Source: Siphonodentalium dalli
Lineage: Eukaryota > Mollusca > Scaphopoda > Gadilida > Siphonodentaliidae
Direction of reading: 5' to 3'
Assembly: GCA_032622095.1 (NCBI GenBank)
Contig: CP136064.1
Coordinates: 173,920,310-173,984,309 of the forward strand
Length of the DNA stretch: 64,000 nucleotides
The translations under genes and the position numbers were made by a program. Position 1 is the stretch's first letter, and each line of letters begins with the position of its first letter. Below the pieces are notes generated by a model. The model made no database searches. It was not told the origin of the DNA and saw nothing but the letters and a program-made list of their open reading frames with translations. Shown piece after piece: positions 12,701-27,700 of this stretch.

Positions 12701-15700
12701 CTGACACCGTCTCTTCTTGGTTCATGTATTTATTTCTATATAATTACAACTACTTTCTCTTTCACTTAAATGCGTGCATTTGATTGGTCAAGGCCCTTAG
12801 ATACACTTGGTAGCGACAATCTCTATCAGCCGAGGGAAGTGTTGTTTCCTGCATCACTGGGTGTAGTGATACTTTAAAAAGTTCGCAAACAAAGTCGAAT
12901 ATCCATGGGGCGAATTTACCAACCAATTCGCAAGAAATAACTTCCGTTTCTATTGGTAAGACGTCAACGCTCAGCGAAAAATTATCACCGACTAAACAGC
13001 AAAATAGTACATTAATTTAGTTGGGGATAAAGGAATGTATTACATAACTATTCCACCATTAGTATTAGCATTTATCCAGCTTCGTGCCAATACTAATATG
13101 ACATGGCAGTGGTCACGAGAGCATAGAATGCACCTTTGTAACAATTGTTTACTTTTCGAGTTTGTCACCGGAGACCGCAAATTTGGTGGGGAAGTTTGGG
13201 AACACCGCTTCGGAATTGCTATCGAATCGGATTGTCTTTATGACAATAGATGTTCTAGAATCGTTTTAAATAAGTGAAATTTACACCAGCAAGTACAGTT
13301 TAATAGTTTACGGGTGTGGTGTCTTGCTTTTGTGTAGTTGGAAACAGAGATCGAATTGTGTGTGTTCATCTCGAACTTCCGGTCGGTCGCCCAATTTATT
13401 CACGACCCAATTTCCCATTTCGGTTAAAAGAGCAGCTGCAGTCCTGACACAAATATCACTTGGGTAGTCTTACTATTTTAGTGTTTTTAATATAGTTTCT
13501 TTTAAAAAACTTGTTTAATCACCAACTAATATGCGGATTGTCGTAATTATATAAGCAATCAGCGTCGCTTTCGATGCATCTGTCAGCGTATAGAAGTGTC
13601 GGATGCCGAACTACATACTTAGTATAATTTCGCAAAGCTAAATTTTACAGTATGTAATTCGGCATCCGACACTTCTATACGCCGACAGATGCATCGAAAA
13701 CGACGTTGATTGCATATAAATTTGTCACTAGCAAACTGATTTCGATCAAAACTTGACAATTGTTTATCATCGATGAAAATGGAAAAGGAAGTCCTTCACT
13801 CAAAAATTAGGACTGTCTGCTTCCCATCTAAATGAACAGAAACTATTTGGATAGCCATGTTCAGACACTAGTGAAATCATTATTGGAAAATAGTATAGCA
13901 GTGTGCAGTAAACTGCGACCAAACTTAAAAATTGATCCTCCGATGATTGGCAAAACATTTTAAAAAATGTTTATAGACGAAAAAGGTCAAAATCCAGAAA
14001 AATTATTTGGGGTGCGGCGCTTGAGATTGGGGCGGTCGGGTACTGGAAACGCTCATTCAATTTATTTTGGTGTAACCTAATTCATGTATCTTGGTACCTT
14101 GTTGCCTGCTGACTGGGGGTCAATGATCCGTGTGTGTGGTTGATGTGCAGTGAAGTAATTTTTCCTATGAAAATAACCCTCTGCATGGTCTTTCTTCTGC
14201 CAATAGAATTGACAAATCCCAATAAAATAAAACCAGTTTGTTAATAGTTCATTCCTTCTGTCAGTCTTCAATCATCACTGTCGGATACCCGTTTAGGTTC
14301 GGACATTCCAAGATGGCGGCGCCCAATAAAAAGATAAACGGTAAGTGTATATATTGTCTCCAAGCATCAATTAACGACATCTTTCGGTGATACACCTTTA
14401 AACAGTTATGTAGGAATTTGTATGCCGAACACACACGTAACACGGCTTTCGCATGACTGGCATGTGAAATGTTGTATTTGGCGTGTCAAGTCGTCATAAT
14501 TTTTCGAAATTTTATCGAGGCGACGAAATGTTCGCTTTTTCGTATTTTTCTGGCCCTGGGCTCATGCATCCGCAAATTTATGTATTGTTGTGGGTAGATT
14601 AGGTTACCACACATCTTCGGAATGCAAAACCGGCGATATTTTTATTGTCTAACTCCGAAAAACGACCTTTGAAAATTTCAAAATGTTCAGGTTCGGATTC
14701 GCAACATTCGCGATGATTTTGTTCAGGTTCAGACACAATTTTCATTCAGGTTCGGACAAATTTGGTTCAGGTTCGGACAATTTTAGTTCAGGTTCGGACG
14801 CATCAAAACCTTACCTATAAATGACATGCCGAAGTGCAGTCGCGATCTTATTGTGCGTGTTATTAACGAACATGCATTGTTGATTTGTTATATCTAAATA
14901 TGTCAGCTGAAATTTCCAAATATACATGTAGGTGGTAAATTCTCCGAATTAATGGGATAAAAGCCACAGTTGAATATTTTCGAGCAATGTCTACTATACT
15001 GAAACCAGCTAGTGGGAATTATTACATTTTACATACGAGCAACAGTGGTGTTATTACTTATCTTCTGAGTTATCGGGGCTACATGGCTATTTAATACCTG
15101 GTTCTCGATTTTGAACCCCGAGGCGGAGCCAAGGGGTTTCAAAAAGAGACATCCGGGTATTAAATCTCCTATAGTAGTATCCCACGATGTTGGCGGAGCT
15201 AACGATTTTGTCTCGCACCAATAGCTACCACGTGGTGTGCTTTTTTTATAGGTTATCAGATAAATTCACACCAATCAGCACCAATAAGAATAATTCAGTA
15301 GCAGACCTATCGATCCTGTTTTAGGTGACGTCAATTAAGCTCAGCGCGCCAGAACAATGTCACGATTGGTGAAACTGCTAGTTCAAGGGTAATTCATAAA
15401 CACGATGTTTCACGTGCTTTTATACGCTCACTGTCAATAGTTACGAGGACATGGCGCATTATTTAAACGTGACGTTGTTGTCAATCAGATTGTTAGTTAC
15501 AACCGGGTGTGGGGACAAGCGTTGTGTGTTATGTTTTCCTATGAAATAGCTGTAATTTTAAATGACATACGATGTGCTCTCTTTCGTGGACATTTGCGTG
15601 GATAATAATTTTCAAACGTTATCTCACTGTAGATATTTCTGTTCAAAAAAGGGTACACAATTATTGACGCGTGCATTATCAATGGAACTACGCGAAATTC

Positions 15701-18700
15701 CGCGGAAGACTGAAAATAGTTTATTACTGCGATAAGTTCTAAAGAAAATCAAATGATCCCGTTTTATTACGTATTCAGTTATTTTGGGTTTCTGTGTGTA
15801 ATATTTAACCATTGGGTAGGCACTATTCTCTTATGAAGGAAATTTTCCACCAAAATTTAGAGATTCGTAATTTGCCAACGGAACAGCTGATATTGTTTGC
15901 ATAAGTTTCGCTACTTTGGCGTCTAAATTCTTGTTTCGATAAACAATACTTGTAGTTTTGCAGAATTGCTTACCATAAGCATAACATAAAGAGAACACAT
16001 TATGGTTTCTCGAATAATATATTCCTGAAATATCGCCGCTCGTGAAGATTCGCATATTTCAGGTATTATGTGGCATAGCATAGGTATTCTCTATGTTCGC
16101 ATAGTGCTGAATAGAACGCAACATGTTCGGGCTCTAATTAATAGTCCTGCATAATAGTCGTGTGACAAATGGTTAACTTGCAAGTGGATTCAACATTTAG
16201 AAATGAGGCAAAACACATAAGGCTTATATTGAAACGAATATGTTTCGTGTGAATACCCAAATATATCCTCCAATTATTGATACAAAACATGGTATATATT
16301 GTCTATCTATCAGCAAGTATTTATGGGCAAATTGTGGGAACAGCTATATAATCACATTCATCGTATAAGCAGTCTAACAAAATAGAGTTACTGTTCGTGG
16401 CTCGTTTCTGCGCTTTATATCTGGGAATATATTGTTAAATACATGATTGGTAAATACATATTGGTAAATACATGATTACACGGCTTGTTGAGGGGGGGTC
16501 GCATCGGGGGACACGAGCCTCTACCGGGGCATACCACACAGTATCTCTCTCAGAAAGCCGTGTAACTTATAGTATGGACAGTTATCTGCTCATCTACGTG
16601 CGGCGACCTTTGTGGCATCGTATTTGGATGTGGAGGGGAATCACGTGATCGCATACATCTCACATGCATAAAATAAGAAAGTCCGCCCAAATTATTCACG
16701 AGTGGGCTAAAACCAAGCCTCGTGTTCCCCTTTATCGTTTCTTTTACGAATGGAATATAACCAAATGCACAAAAACGCAATAATAACGCGACTGTACCTC
16801 GGCTTGTCATTTTTATGCGAAGTTTTTGATGCGTCCGAACCTGAACCAAATTTGTCCGAACCTGAACGAAAATTGTGTCTGAACCTGAACAAGATCATCG
16901 GGAATATTGCGAATCCGAACCTGAACATTTTGAAATTTTCAAAGGTCGTTTTTCGGAGTTAGACAATAAAAATATCGCAGGTTTTGAATTCCGAAGATGT
17001 GTGGTAACATAATCGACCCACAACAATACCTAAATTCGCGGATCCATGATCCCAGGGCAAACAAATGCGAAAAAGCGAACATTTCGCCGCCTCGATAAAA
17101 TTTCGAAAAATTATGACGACTTGACACGCCAAATACAACAATTCAAATGCCTGTCACGCGAAAGGCGTGTTACGTATGTGTTGGGCATACAAATTCCTAC
17201 ATAACTGTTTAAAGGTGTATCACCGAAAGATGTCGTTAATTGATGCTTGGAGACAATATATATACACTTTCCGTTTATCTTCTTTATTGGTCGCCGCCAT
17301 CTTGGAATGTCCGAACCTAAACGGGTATCCGACAGTGATCATCCTTCCACTGAAATGATGTTACACCCCTGTTCAATCAATCAATCAATCAATCACCTGT
17401 CCGTCGAAAATGATGTGGTTTATCATCAATTATATAGGTTTTTACATGATAAGAAATAGAAAATGGTTTACTGTAAAATTTAATTTGTGGGAGTCTATTA
17501 TTTGTTGATTTCATGGTTTGGCCCAACCATGAAAAAAAACATCTGCTGAAATAATTGAATCAGAGTTGATAAGAGTACATATCAATATATGACATCCAAG
17601 GGAAGATTGGGAATTACATGTTTTTGGCATGTCTGATATGGGTTAGAAAAATATGGAAGACGAGATGAAACGTAATCATTAACAAAATGGTTATTTTATG
17701 TCAACAAATGTGTCTATGCCATTGTTCATAACTTTCGTTGCTGCAGCGTAGTGATATTTTTCCCCACGAAATCAGTGACGAAATGGCTTTTTTATTATAA
17801 ACCACAAAAATTGATAATTGATTGTTGATGGAGTGCTTGAAGTTAGTGTTCGGCAGACCTACCTATTACAATCTTCTCTAGTCGACAGTTGGTTCTAAGA
17901 CAACAAACCGGTCAATTGACAATCACTAAAGCTCTATGCATTTTACCTAATGTTTAAAGTTTCTAAAGGCCTTTGAAGTCGGTTCATGCAAATTAACATA
18001 AGAGTCTGTAAAACAACTACATTGTATCAACAAGTACATGAGAAAATAGATAGACTTTGTTCTTATTTTAATTATTAATAACCTTACTGTTACAGTGTTA
18101 CAGTGGAATTACCAATACAAAATCCAATTTGTCCAATAAGATATCAAAGTTTAATAAGACCTTGATGTTGTAAATGGTCAAAAGCATTTGAAATATATTC
18201 TAAAAATCATATTCAGATTAAAATATTTGTAAATGATTAGCAATGTTTGTGGACAAATCACTGTAACAGTTTTGTTTATATAACTATGGTTTCAACATCC
18301 AGAATTTCATTATTGGAGAACTATCAATAATGAATATAAGAACAAATTTTATCTATTTCTCCATATTCTGCATAGTGGTGATGTTTTTAGAGACTTTTAT
18401 ATTTTTTTTACATTTACCCACTGCGAGTGCCTTGGGTCCCTTTAATTCCTTTAGGGATATAAAATAATATATCCCATGCGTTGAATTCTATTATGTTAGC
18501 TATTGACCTGTACTCCAGTTTTCAAAGTTTCATGACAAATAAGTGCTACTGATTATTATTTTTCAGAGTGATGTCAGTTGGTTGTCATATATCTGTATAG
18601 TAGCTGTTGTTGGCTACATTGTCTCTTTCGGAACAGGCCCAGGTGAGTTTTAGGTGCTTGTTTCATGAGCTGGGACAACTCTGCTAGCTGGGGCAACTTG

Positions 18701-21700
18701 ATCGCACTGTTACATGAGCCGAGCCAACTCGGTTAGCCATGACAAGTTGGTTTGATATGCACAAAACTAGCTGTCAATCTATCTGTCAATCACTGTGATG
18801 TGGGTGGTCTCTAAACATCACTTGACATGAATATTCTATTGACTGATGTCATGCCAAGTACAACAAATTGTGTTATGTTGAGCCAAGTTGTCCTGGGTAG
18901 GTGGGACAGGATATACCTGGTTACTGAGTTGACCCTGATGAGGTGGCTGATGTAACTGCACACCATTATTTTAGTGAGAAAGTGCAGAAGACTGAGGCAC
19001 CAGTCAACCGAGTTGTCCCAGCTAGTTGTATTGACCCAGCTTGATATCACCTTACTGTAACATATAGGACACAACAAATGTTTGCAGGTAACATGTTATG
19101 TGAGCAAATTGCCAATGAAAAATTATCTCACTGTCATAAGTGGTGAAGCAGTTCGCATGTGAATGAATGTGTTGTTTCACTGTTAACATTGATATAAAGT
19201 GCTAGTGAGAGTAACCTCCTAGTCATTCGTATTGTATACACATACTATCTTTTGATTGGTCAAAGCGCGATCATATGTCGGAGTAGTTTTTCTCGGGCTA
19301 TAATCTTCAAACTATTACTCGCCTGCTGATGTCACTGTTGGTGCAGCACAAATGTAAACTGGAATCACTGAGTGACCTTCAATATACGGCGGCAATGTTG
19401 ATATTCCATAATTTCACTGACACTAATTCTCATTTAATTGCGGTATCCCTCTGGAATCTAATCATCCATTGGCTGGCACCAGTGTCTAGACAGGCATTCT
19501 ATATATTTTTACGGATAACGTAAACAAAGCACACATGCGACATTTATGTTTACTCAACTATTTTTAAGTTAGATGTTGAAAGGGTTAGCTCTAGATGAAA
19601 GGTGTTCATTTTTAGCTCAAACTTGACAAACAACTTGACAAAGTCAAGTTTGAGCTTTTGCCATGGGTTGTCATCTGTGATATCCATCAACAATTTCCTT
19701 TAGCATACCCTTCAAGCCACATCGGCACCAAAATTCCTATGGATGTTCAAAGTGACATCTAGATGGGAACCATAAATTTTTACCAAAATTTGTTGAAAAA
19801 CATGCATGGTTGCCAGCTGCCATCTTGGATTTCAAATTTGAACGATTTTCAATGAAAAACATGGCTGCTGGCAGCCATCTTGGATTTTACTCTCGCATGA
19901 TTAAATTATTTTGCACACCCAACTGACCACATAACTCATCCAATTGTCACCGAACTTCATATGGATCTTCGAGGTGACTATTAGATGGGAGCCATCAATT
20001 TTTTACAAATGTCCTTGAAAAACATGGCCGGCAGCGGTCATCTTGAATTTTACTCTATGCATGACTAAATACCTTGGCTCACCCTACAGGCCACATCACC
20101 TAATTTCATATGGATCTTATGGGTAACCTCTAGATGGGAGCCATAATTTTTTTCCAAAATAAAAAAAAAAAATATGGCCACCAGCAGCCATCTCGGATTG
20201 TATTCTTTGCATGATTAAATCCTTTGGCACATCCTACATGCCACATCCCTTATCCAATCATCACCAAACTTAATGTAGATCTTCAGGGTGACCTCTAGAT
20301 GGGAGCCATAATTCGATAATAAACATGGCCTCCAGTGGCCATCTTGGATTTCACATCTGAAATATTGGCACATCATGCAGCCCATATTTATTGGAGAAAT
20401 GTTTTGAAAATTTACAGGCATGTTCAGGATCACTTCTAGATGGGGGCTATCAAACTTGAACAATTTTACTCTTTGCATGACTAAATACTTCAGCACACCC
20501 TACAGCGAGCATTTTTCATCTAATTTATCTCTAGCTTCATATGGCTCTTCATGTTGACTTCTGCTATTGCTCAAAACATTTAAACTTTCTGCATTCCTTA
20601 CCAATTCATTGACTGTAATGTATTACATTATCCCCTTGCCAAGTTGAGCTACAGTTTCATTGACACTTTCATTAGGATGTCTTCGTGGCCTAGGTGGATA
20701 GGTTGATGAAGCCAACGTACATCGCAGTCTCGGCTAGACGAAGTTGGTGTGGGTTGAACCCCGACATTGGCAGAAATCAGGAAAAAATTTCAAGCTTCAA
20801 TTGAGTTCCGCTACATCTCAATGTGCTATTCTGATCGTAACATGACCATTTCCATAAAAAGTGATAATTCATTCATGCACATATGAAGTAATGGTATTTG
20901 GTCCTTCTATTAGGCCTAAACAAATAATACCTTTGTTTCCGCTAACGAGCTAAAAAAAATTAGGGTAGGTAGGTAGGCTTAATGTTTTTTTTTTTTTTTT
21001 TTTTAAATTTTTCAGTATCTTTAAAAATAACTGTATAATACTTGTCAATAACCCAAACTATGCACTTCTTAGCCCCAATCAGGTTAACCCATATGACAGA
21101 GGAACTAAAAACTCCAATTCAATCTTACATATGCTTCAATATTTACATATATACTAGTCTATATACTAAGATAGTCTTTGATAATCCTAATATTTCCTAT
21201 ATGGTCTGGCGACAACTGGAGTCAGTCCAGCACCACTGCACTGTTCACATATTGGAGTGACCGTCTTGTACCGATCTCTTAAGGATGGCTTCACAACACC
21301 ACCTTCTCCGCATTCAGTGAAGGATCTAGGTATTTTTTGGGGACACCTGTTTTTGGGCAATGATATGCCGAAGGCATAACCTGAAGGCCTGATCGGAGGA
21401 ATGTTTGGGAAGGGTGACCCCCTGATGATGGTGGGGGTTCTTCCCCTGGAAATGTTTTTGAAAATCCATTGCATTTAGATCTAATCTAAGGCTCTTTGAG
21501 TCAGTATTTTGAATTTTACATAGAGGTCAATTTTATCAAGTTTCTCAAGCATAACTTTGCAACTTTTTATATATGTATGGATTGGAAATGCTTATAAGTT
21601 ATTGTCAGATATCTTTTGGTTCTATGGATTATGCTTATCGGAAGCCTTATCCTGCTTGAAATTAGACTTGCCATCATCACTCTAATTCATAAATAGGCTA

Positions 21701-24700
21701 TTTTGTAAAATTCAAGTGAGACACATACCGTACATAATATACTACATGTACATGTAATACAGAAATCCTACATGTTCATGTAGTACAGAAACAATGTACA
21801 TGTATTAAGATAGTAATGACTATATATGGTACTAATCTCTATGTTAATTTTTCATTTGGTATTATGAGATCCCACTTGATAACCAGGTTGATTTGATCAA
21901 ATTGTTAATGTTCCTGTGCTGTAATTGATTGAAATACTGAAGTCTGAACGCTGAATGATAACATACCGTACCTGAACTCAAATTATTTGAAGTTTTCACA
22001 GATGAAAGCTAGATAAAGCCAAGCATACTTTACAGTATGATTCCAACTGTTAAACTTAAATCTTTTTGTAAACTTAAATTTCTTATGTCAATATATATAA
22101 ATACTAGAAGGTGACCCGACTTCGTCCGGGCTTTGACCTTGAATTGACCATTTTGAAGGTCAAGGTCAGGTGGGGTCAAACACCAACACCCCAAAAATGG
22201 TGGAAATCGGCCCAGCGGATACCGGGAAATGGGCCCAGCGGATACTGAGATACCCTATGCATCAAATTTTGTGCGTAAAAATCCGCCAGTTTAACCCGAT
22301 TTGATTTCCACTCAAGTATATAAACGCGCGTCATATACACACGCTCATTAATTATCAAGTTTCAACGTAAAGATAAATTACCATCGGTGCCCGAGATATC
22401 GCCAAGACGTCTGAAACAGTCAAATGCATCGGCCGGTTAAGCGTTAACGTGATCTAACGTTATGACCTCTAACGACGTCATAGAAATTACGCATTGTTTT
22501 TATCCTGATGGAAGATAGTACCACTTCTTCTTGATAATTGAGGCAGATAACTAAAACGGATACATACGCATTAAATATCGTTGGAAAGAGGAAACACGAA
22601 AGACTGGCATTTTATTATTCGCGCTGTTTCGAATCGATTTGTAAGCACCGAACTCAAATGAAAGTCCCGTAACACAGCGTAAAAACAGATTTGACCTCGG
22701 CACGTGAAAAGTTGACATTGGATCTGAAAATCAATAGGCCTATGCCACTTCCTGGCCGAAAATACCCCCACATACCAAGTTTCATCGAAATCGGATCGAC
22801 CGTTTTCGAGTCCATCGCGATCACACACACACACACACCACACACACACACACAGATCTTCCAAAATATATAATAGATATAAATGTTTTGCATCTTGTTA
22901 TGATATGAATTGGGACCTAAATTAAAAAAAAGAAAAAGTTTTAAATCAAAATTTTTTTTTTTCTTTTTTTTTTCTTCCAATTTTTTTTTTTTTTGCAATG
23001 GCAATAAAAAGTTTAGGGTCGGCGGTTTAAAATAGGGTCGGTCGGGTTAGCGGAAACAAACGTATTTTTTGTTTAGGCCTTATGTTTCTATTGTTGAACA
23101 TATTTATTGTAACCTACAATATAAATTACACATTATATAAGTGCAGAGAGGTGTGTGGGCACAGACGATCAGAGCACAAGTGAGTGAACTTATCAGAGCT
23201 CCCCTCTCCTGGCATTCAACTGCTAATAATCATAAGAGATGGCTTCAGGTGTATTGTACAAGTTGCTGTTTTATAAGTGTGACTGTTGATGTGGCTGTTG
23301 ATATGGCTATGGTCTTGTATTTGTGGGTAAAGGAAAATATGTTTTGAGAATTATGAGAAACAGTCTGTCAAAGAGATAAATGATTGTACTGTCTTGAAAA
23401 TGTGCATATTCAATGTTTCACTGTGATGCAAAACACCAAACAGGAGACGATTGCCATATTAAGTTTATCCAACCTGCCCACCAATTCTGGTACACCATAC
23501 ATGTACAATATTTCCAGGTTCCATTCCATGGCTGATTGTAGCTGAATTATTTGATCAGGGTCCTCGTGGGACTGCTATCAGTTTATCTGCACTAGTTAAC
23601 TGGACCGCTAACATGATTGTTGGCCTATCATTTCCTACCATTCAGGTAAGTCACTGTTTGTTGTTAACTTCTATCTGTATTTCTGTTTCTCAAGCCAAAA
23701 CATTTTGCATGCGCCTGTGCAGTTTTGAATTAATTTTTTTATTGCTGGGCAGATGCCAATGAAGCACTCCACCTATGCATCAGCAAGCTCAGGGTTTAAT
23801 TTTAGTTGCCCATGGCTAACATTCCCTGAACGGATGTCCATAAAAGTTAGTTGATAGATTCCATGTGATTTATTTTGTCAAAAATCACCCAATAAAGTAT
23901 TATTGACAATTTTTTTTGAGTTTGCCAACACAATACATCACAGTTGAACACAGATACCAATTACAGTAATGAATTGTAAATTTGAATCGGTCTATTTGAT
24001 TTCACTACCATACACGCTTATATAAAAAACTTTTTATTTCGTACCGATTAAATATTTTCCCTACAGATGAACGCGAATAAAAATGTTGCATGTGCAGGGT
24101 TTCTGGACCATGTAAACAGGCCTGAGAAACAGGGATGTGACTTTACATACATGGCCTAAGAATTTAAATTTTTTACTTAAAGGTACTCAATCCGATCAGA
24201 TGCTCCTAAATTAATATTTATTTGGCTTCGGGGGTTAAAAATATTTGATTCGAGTCGAGGAGCCCACCCATCAAAGCTCAGAATGATCAGATATTTATTT
24301 TTGAAGTTTGTTAATTTCTCGAGATGTGGCCCAAAAAACACGTGGTCAAATGCAGATGAAGATGGATAACTCTAAAATCAAGTGGTTATTATTACCACTT
24401 GATTTTAGAGTTATCCATCTTCATTGTAATTTAGGAGTGTCTGATCGGACTGAGTACCTTTAATACCTATTGACGAATGGGTCATTGTTACACATTTTGG
24501 ATCTGAGCTTTAACCCTTTCTATGCTAATTACTCATTGACATGTAGTTCCCTGAGGAAATGTTGAGATAATAATTTCAACAAACAACCATAGGTCATTTG
24601 TTGAACTTATTTTCTGAACATTTCCCACCAATGAATATTGAAGATTCATTCGGCATCTTTTTTTCTGTCGTTTACTTATATTACCTGAACATCTATTCAA

Positions 24701-27700
24701 GTGATTAATAGACCATTCCAATGCATTCAGTACTAGCCTGAGTTTAGTGTGCCTGTCATTTGCAGAAAGAGGTCCCCAGAGTGTGAATTTAGTGATGCTA
24801 TCCTGCATAGTGGGCTAGCATCACTAAATTCACCCTCTGGGGACCTCATTCTGCTCAGGCCTCATCTTCTCTGGAAAGTTTCTTTATTATCAAATTTCTA
24901 TAGAAACTTCTTCACCTAGATTTTCTTTGTTTTTTAGTTTAGTTTCTCTATATCCCCAAATTGGCAGATGACACATTGCATAATCGAGGTCCCCAATGGG
25001 TGTACATCACAATATTCACCATTTGGGAACTACAATCTGAGTCTATGTCTCCCATAGTATATGAGGCCATGCAGAATGATGAGGTCCCCAAAGAGTGAAT
25101 TTTGTGATGCTAGCAAACTATGCAGGATAGTGTCACTAAATTTACCCTCTGGGGACCTCATTCTGCAAATGATAGGCACCTTATACATGTACTCAGGCTT
25201 AATGCAGTATAGAAAGAGACTTTCTATTTGAATGTTTTATCCTCCAATCAGTACACACTGTAAGAATTGTTTTAAAAATAATTGTGTCATCACTCGATAG
25301 AATAACAAGACTTATAAAGCTGTCTGTAATTTTATGCTTGCTCTGGAAAAACTAGGTGCAGAATGGCTTGAAAAGCTGGACATCAATGTGCTTGGAATCT
25401 CGAGCTAGACACCATGGTTCCTTCAGTAGTAATAAATTGCCTGGTCTATTCTGAAGTCTGTTCAGAATATTAAATGTTTATCTATATTAACCTCTTCGCT
25501 GCTAAATGACGTTATGACAACTTATGCTGGGCTGTTGACGTTATTGCCATTTTCCAGTGGAAAAATATAATGGGAATATCACAAGAACCATAAAACTGAC
25601 TCAGTTGAAAGGCTATTATCGTTCAGATTCATGGAACATCATACACTGTTTGAAACTTCAAGATACAGTTATTCCAATGCACAAATCTCTTATATTCCCC
25701 TCAAAGATACGTTACACACTGAACTACATGGTATATTCATTTTTATTCACAAAGAAGGGATCTATGAGATCCGTTTAAAATTTATTATTTTGGTACGAAA
25801 TAGTTTAAGTACCTTTTTGAATCATTATTATGACGTAGCAGGTCACGTGCCCTCTAGCTGCATATTAGCAAGCTGACACTGTATTACGGCCTCTTTTCAT
25901 CTTTGTGTTCAAGATTGAGGGAAGTAACGCTGTTGTGACTTCGTTTCAATTTGGGAAACGACACATACTTATTAAATTAATATCAGAGTGACAATTTCAT
26001 TCAATTTCACTTGAATTTATTTGTCTTACGCAAAATAAAAAATACAAAAATATCGTTGTTCTGTTGAGAATTGTGGGAAATTTCCCAACTTCCGGTAACG
26101 ACGCACGTGGTTTACAATTCCGATTTGACTTCGTCTTTTCCGGTTCGCGTGTCGATCTCTCTTCTGGAACAATGTTTACACAGTCCACTTGTTATGTTAT
26201 CTCTGTTCATGTGGTTTTAGAATGTGAGTATTATTTCGAACCTTCGATCAGTGAGACAACATTGGATTTGTAAATTTGTTTAGGTTGAAATTGTCACGTG
26301 ACAACATTGGTTATGTTTACGTTGAAATTGTCACTCACAAATATGTTTCATGTTGACAAATGTAGCGAATGCGTAGGGAGCAATTAACTGGCATCTGATC
26401 GCAATTTGCTACCCACATTTGTATGGATTTTAGCTATGTAATTTGTCATGACTTTGCTATAAATTTACCACAATGATATCTAATCATGTCATTGTGCGGT
26501 TATTTGCTAATCAAAATTTCATCAGGTTTGGTTCCATTTTCGTTTATCTATGAATTAACTCACTCTGTGTGGTTTTGCTTGGTTCATAGTTCACTATGAA
26601 TTAGTTTATAATACACACTGAGGTTGTTTGCCAACACAAAATAACTTGGTGTCCAGTGATCAGATCGCTCTGACACAAGTCATATCGTGACTCATCAATT
26701 CAGTCACCCAATTTCATGGTAAATTTTTAGGTCCCTTTCCTGATCCTTATAAATGGTAAAAAAAACAGGCTATTTTTCTTCCTCGTGTGGCCTCGGCTTC
26801 AGTAACCCCATTGTCAAGCAGGCTCATTCCTCGTTCCATGCAGACCTTGAGGTGGCCCAGCCGCAAACACCATGATGTCCCTGTAGGCACAAGGCGCCAT
26901 ACTGTTCCGAGGGTGGGTTCCAGTGTTCACGGATCCGACCACGCTCGACCGCTCCTGCTGGATCCTACCTCAGATTTTCGTCCTCCCACCTCCCTTTCAC
27001 AAGCAGGTGGGAAGAACCAAGATCTGTTAGCCCCCCAGGGAGCAAATTAACTGGTATCGCATCGCAATTTGCCATCCAAATTAGAAAATGGATATTAGCT
27101 ATTCAATTTGGTATGAATTTTCTGTGATTTGAGAACAATGCTATCTAATCATGTCAATGTGAGGCTATTTGATACTTAAATTTCCAAAGTAATTTGCTCC
27201 CTGGAGTCCACCCTCGGGTGGAATTGCTGATAAGACCGCTTCCCGGGACTCTGCATGGCCTTAAAATGCTTGATATTTGGCAGGAGGCAAATTGTAGCAA
27301 GTGTAGCGGCTGGGGCTGTGGTGATTCATCGTAAATTTCAATGGGGTGATACGTGTATCGCGATACACAAATTCTATGTATATTTGAATGATCTGCCCAA
27401 CATATAGTTCAATGAAGATAGTGTCCATATGGAAACACTCGTGTAGTGTTCGTTATCTGTATCGTTTCATTGGTCGGTTATCCTGATTCATATCGTGTCA
27501 TGACCAAGTGTGTCGCCGCTGCCCTAATGACTGCACAGCATGATTCTGCTTCCCGTCAGGTTTTAAGCTGGCTCCGGGTTAGGGGGGAAACAGTCTGCAC
27601 CTCAATCATCCCTCGATGCCTCTTTCCGGGCTTTACCCAGCCTGTTTATTCAGTTTTTACTATACAGACGATCTGACATTTAGTTACAATTCTAATTAAC

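Noticed and set aside
20680-20765. Functional tRNA gene
   Set aside because: The box spacing is too long, the B box is altered, and no cloverleaf with paired acceptor ends could be drawn; a SINE fits better.
22571-23004. Minus-strand frames rich in Cys/Val and Lys
   Set aside because: They are translations of the (CA)n tail and poly-T runs of a retroposon.
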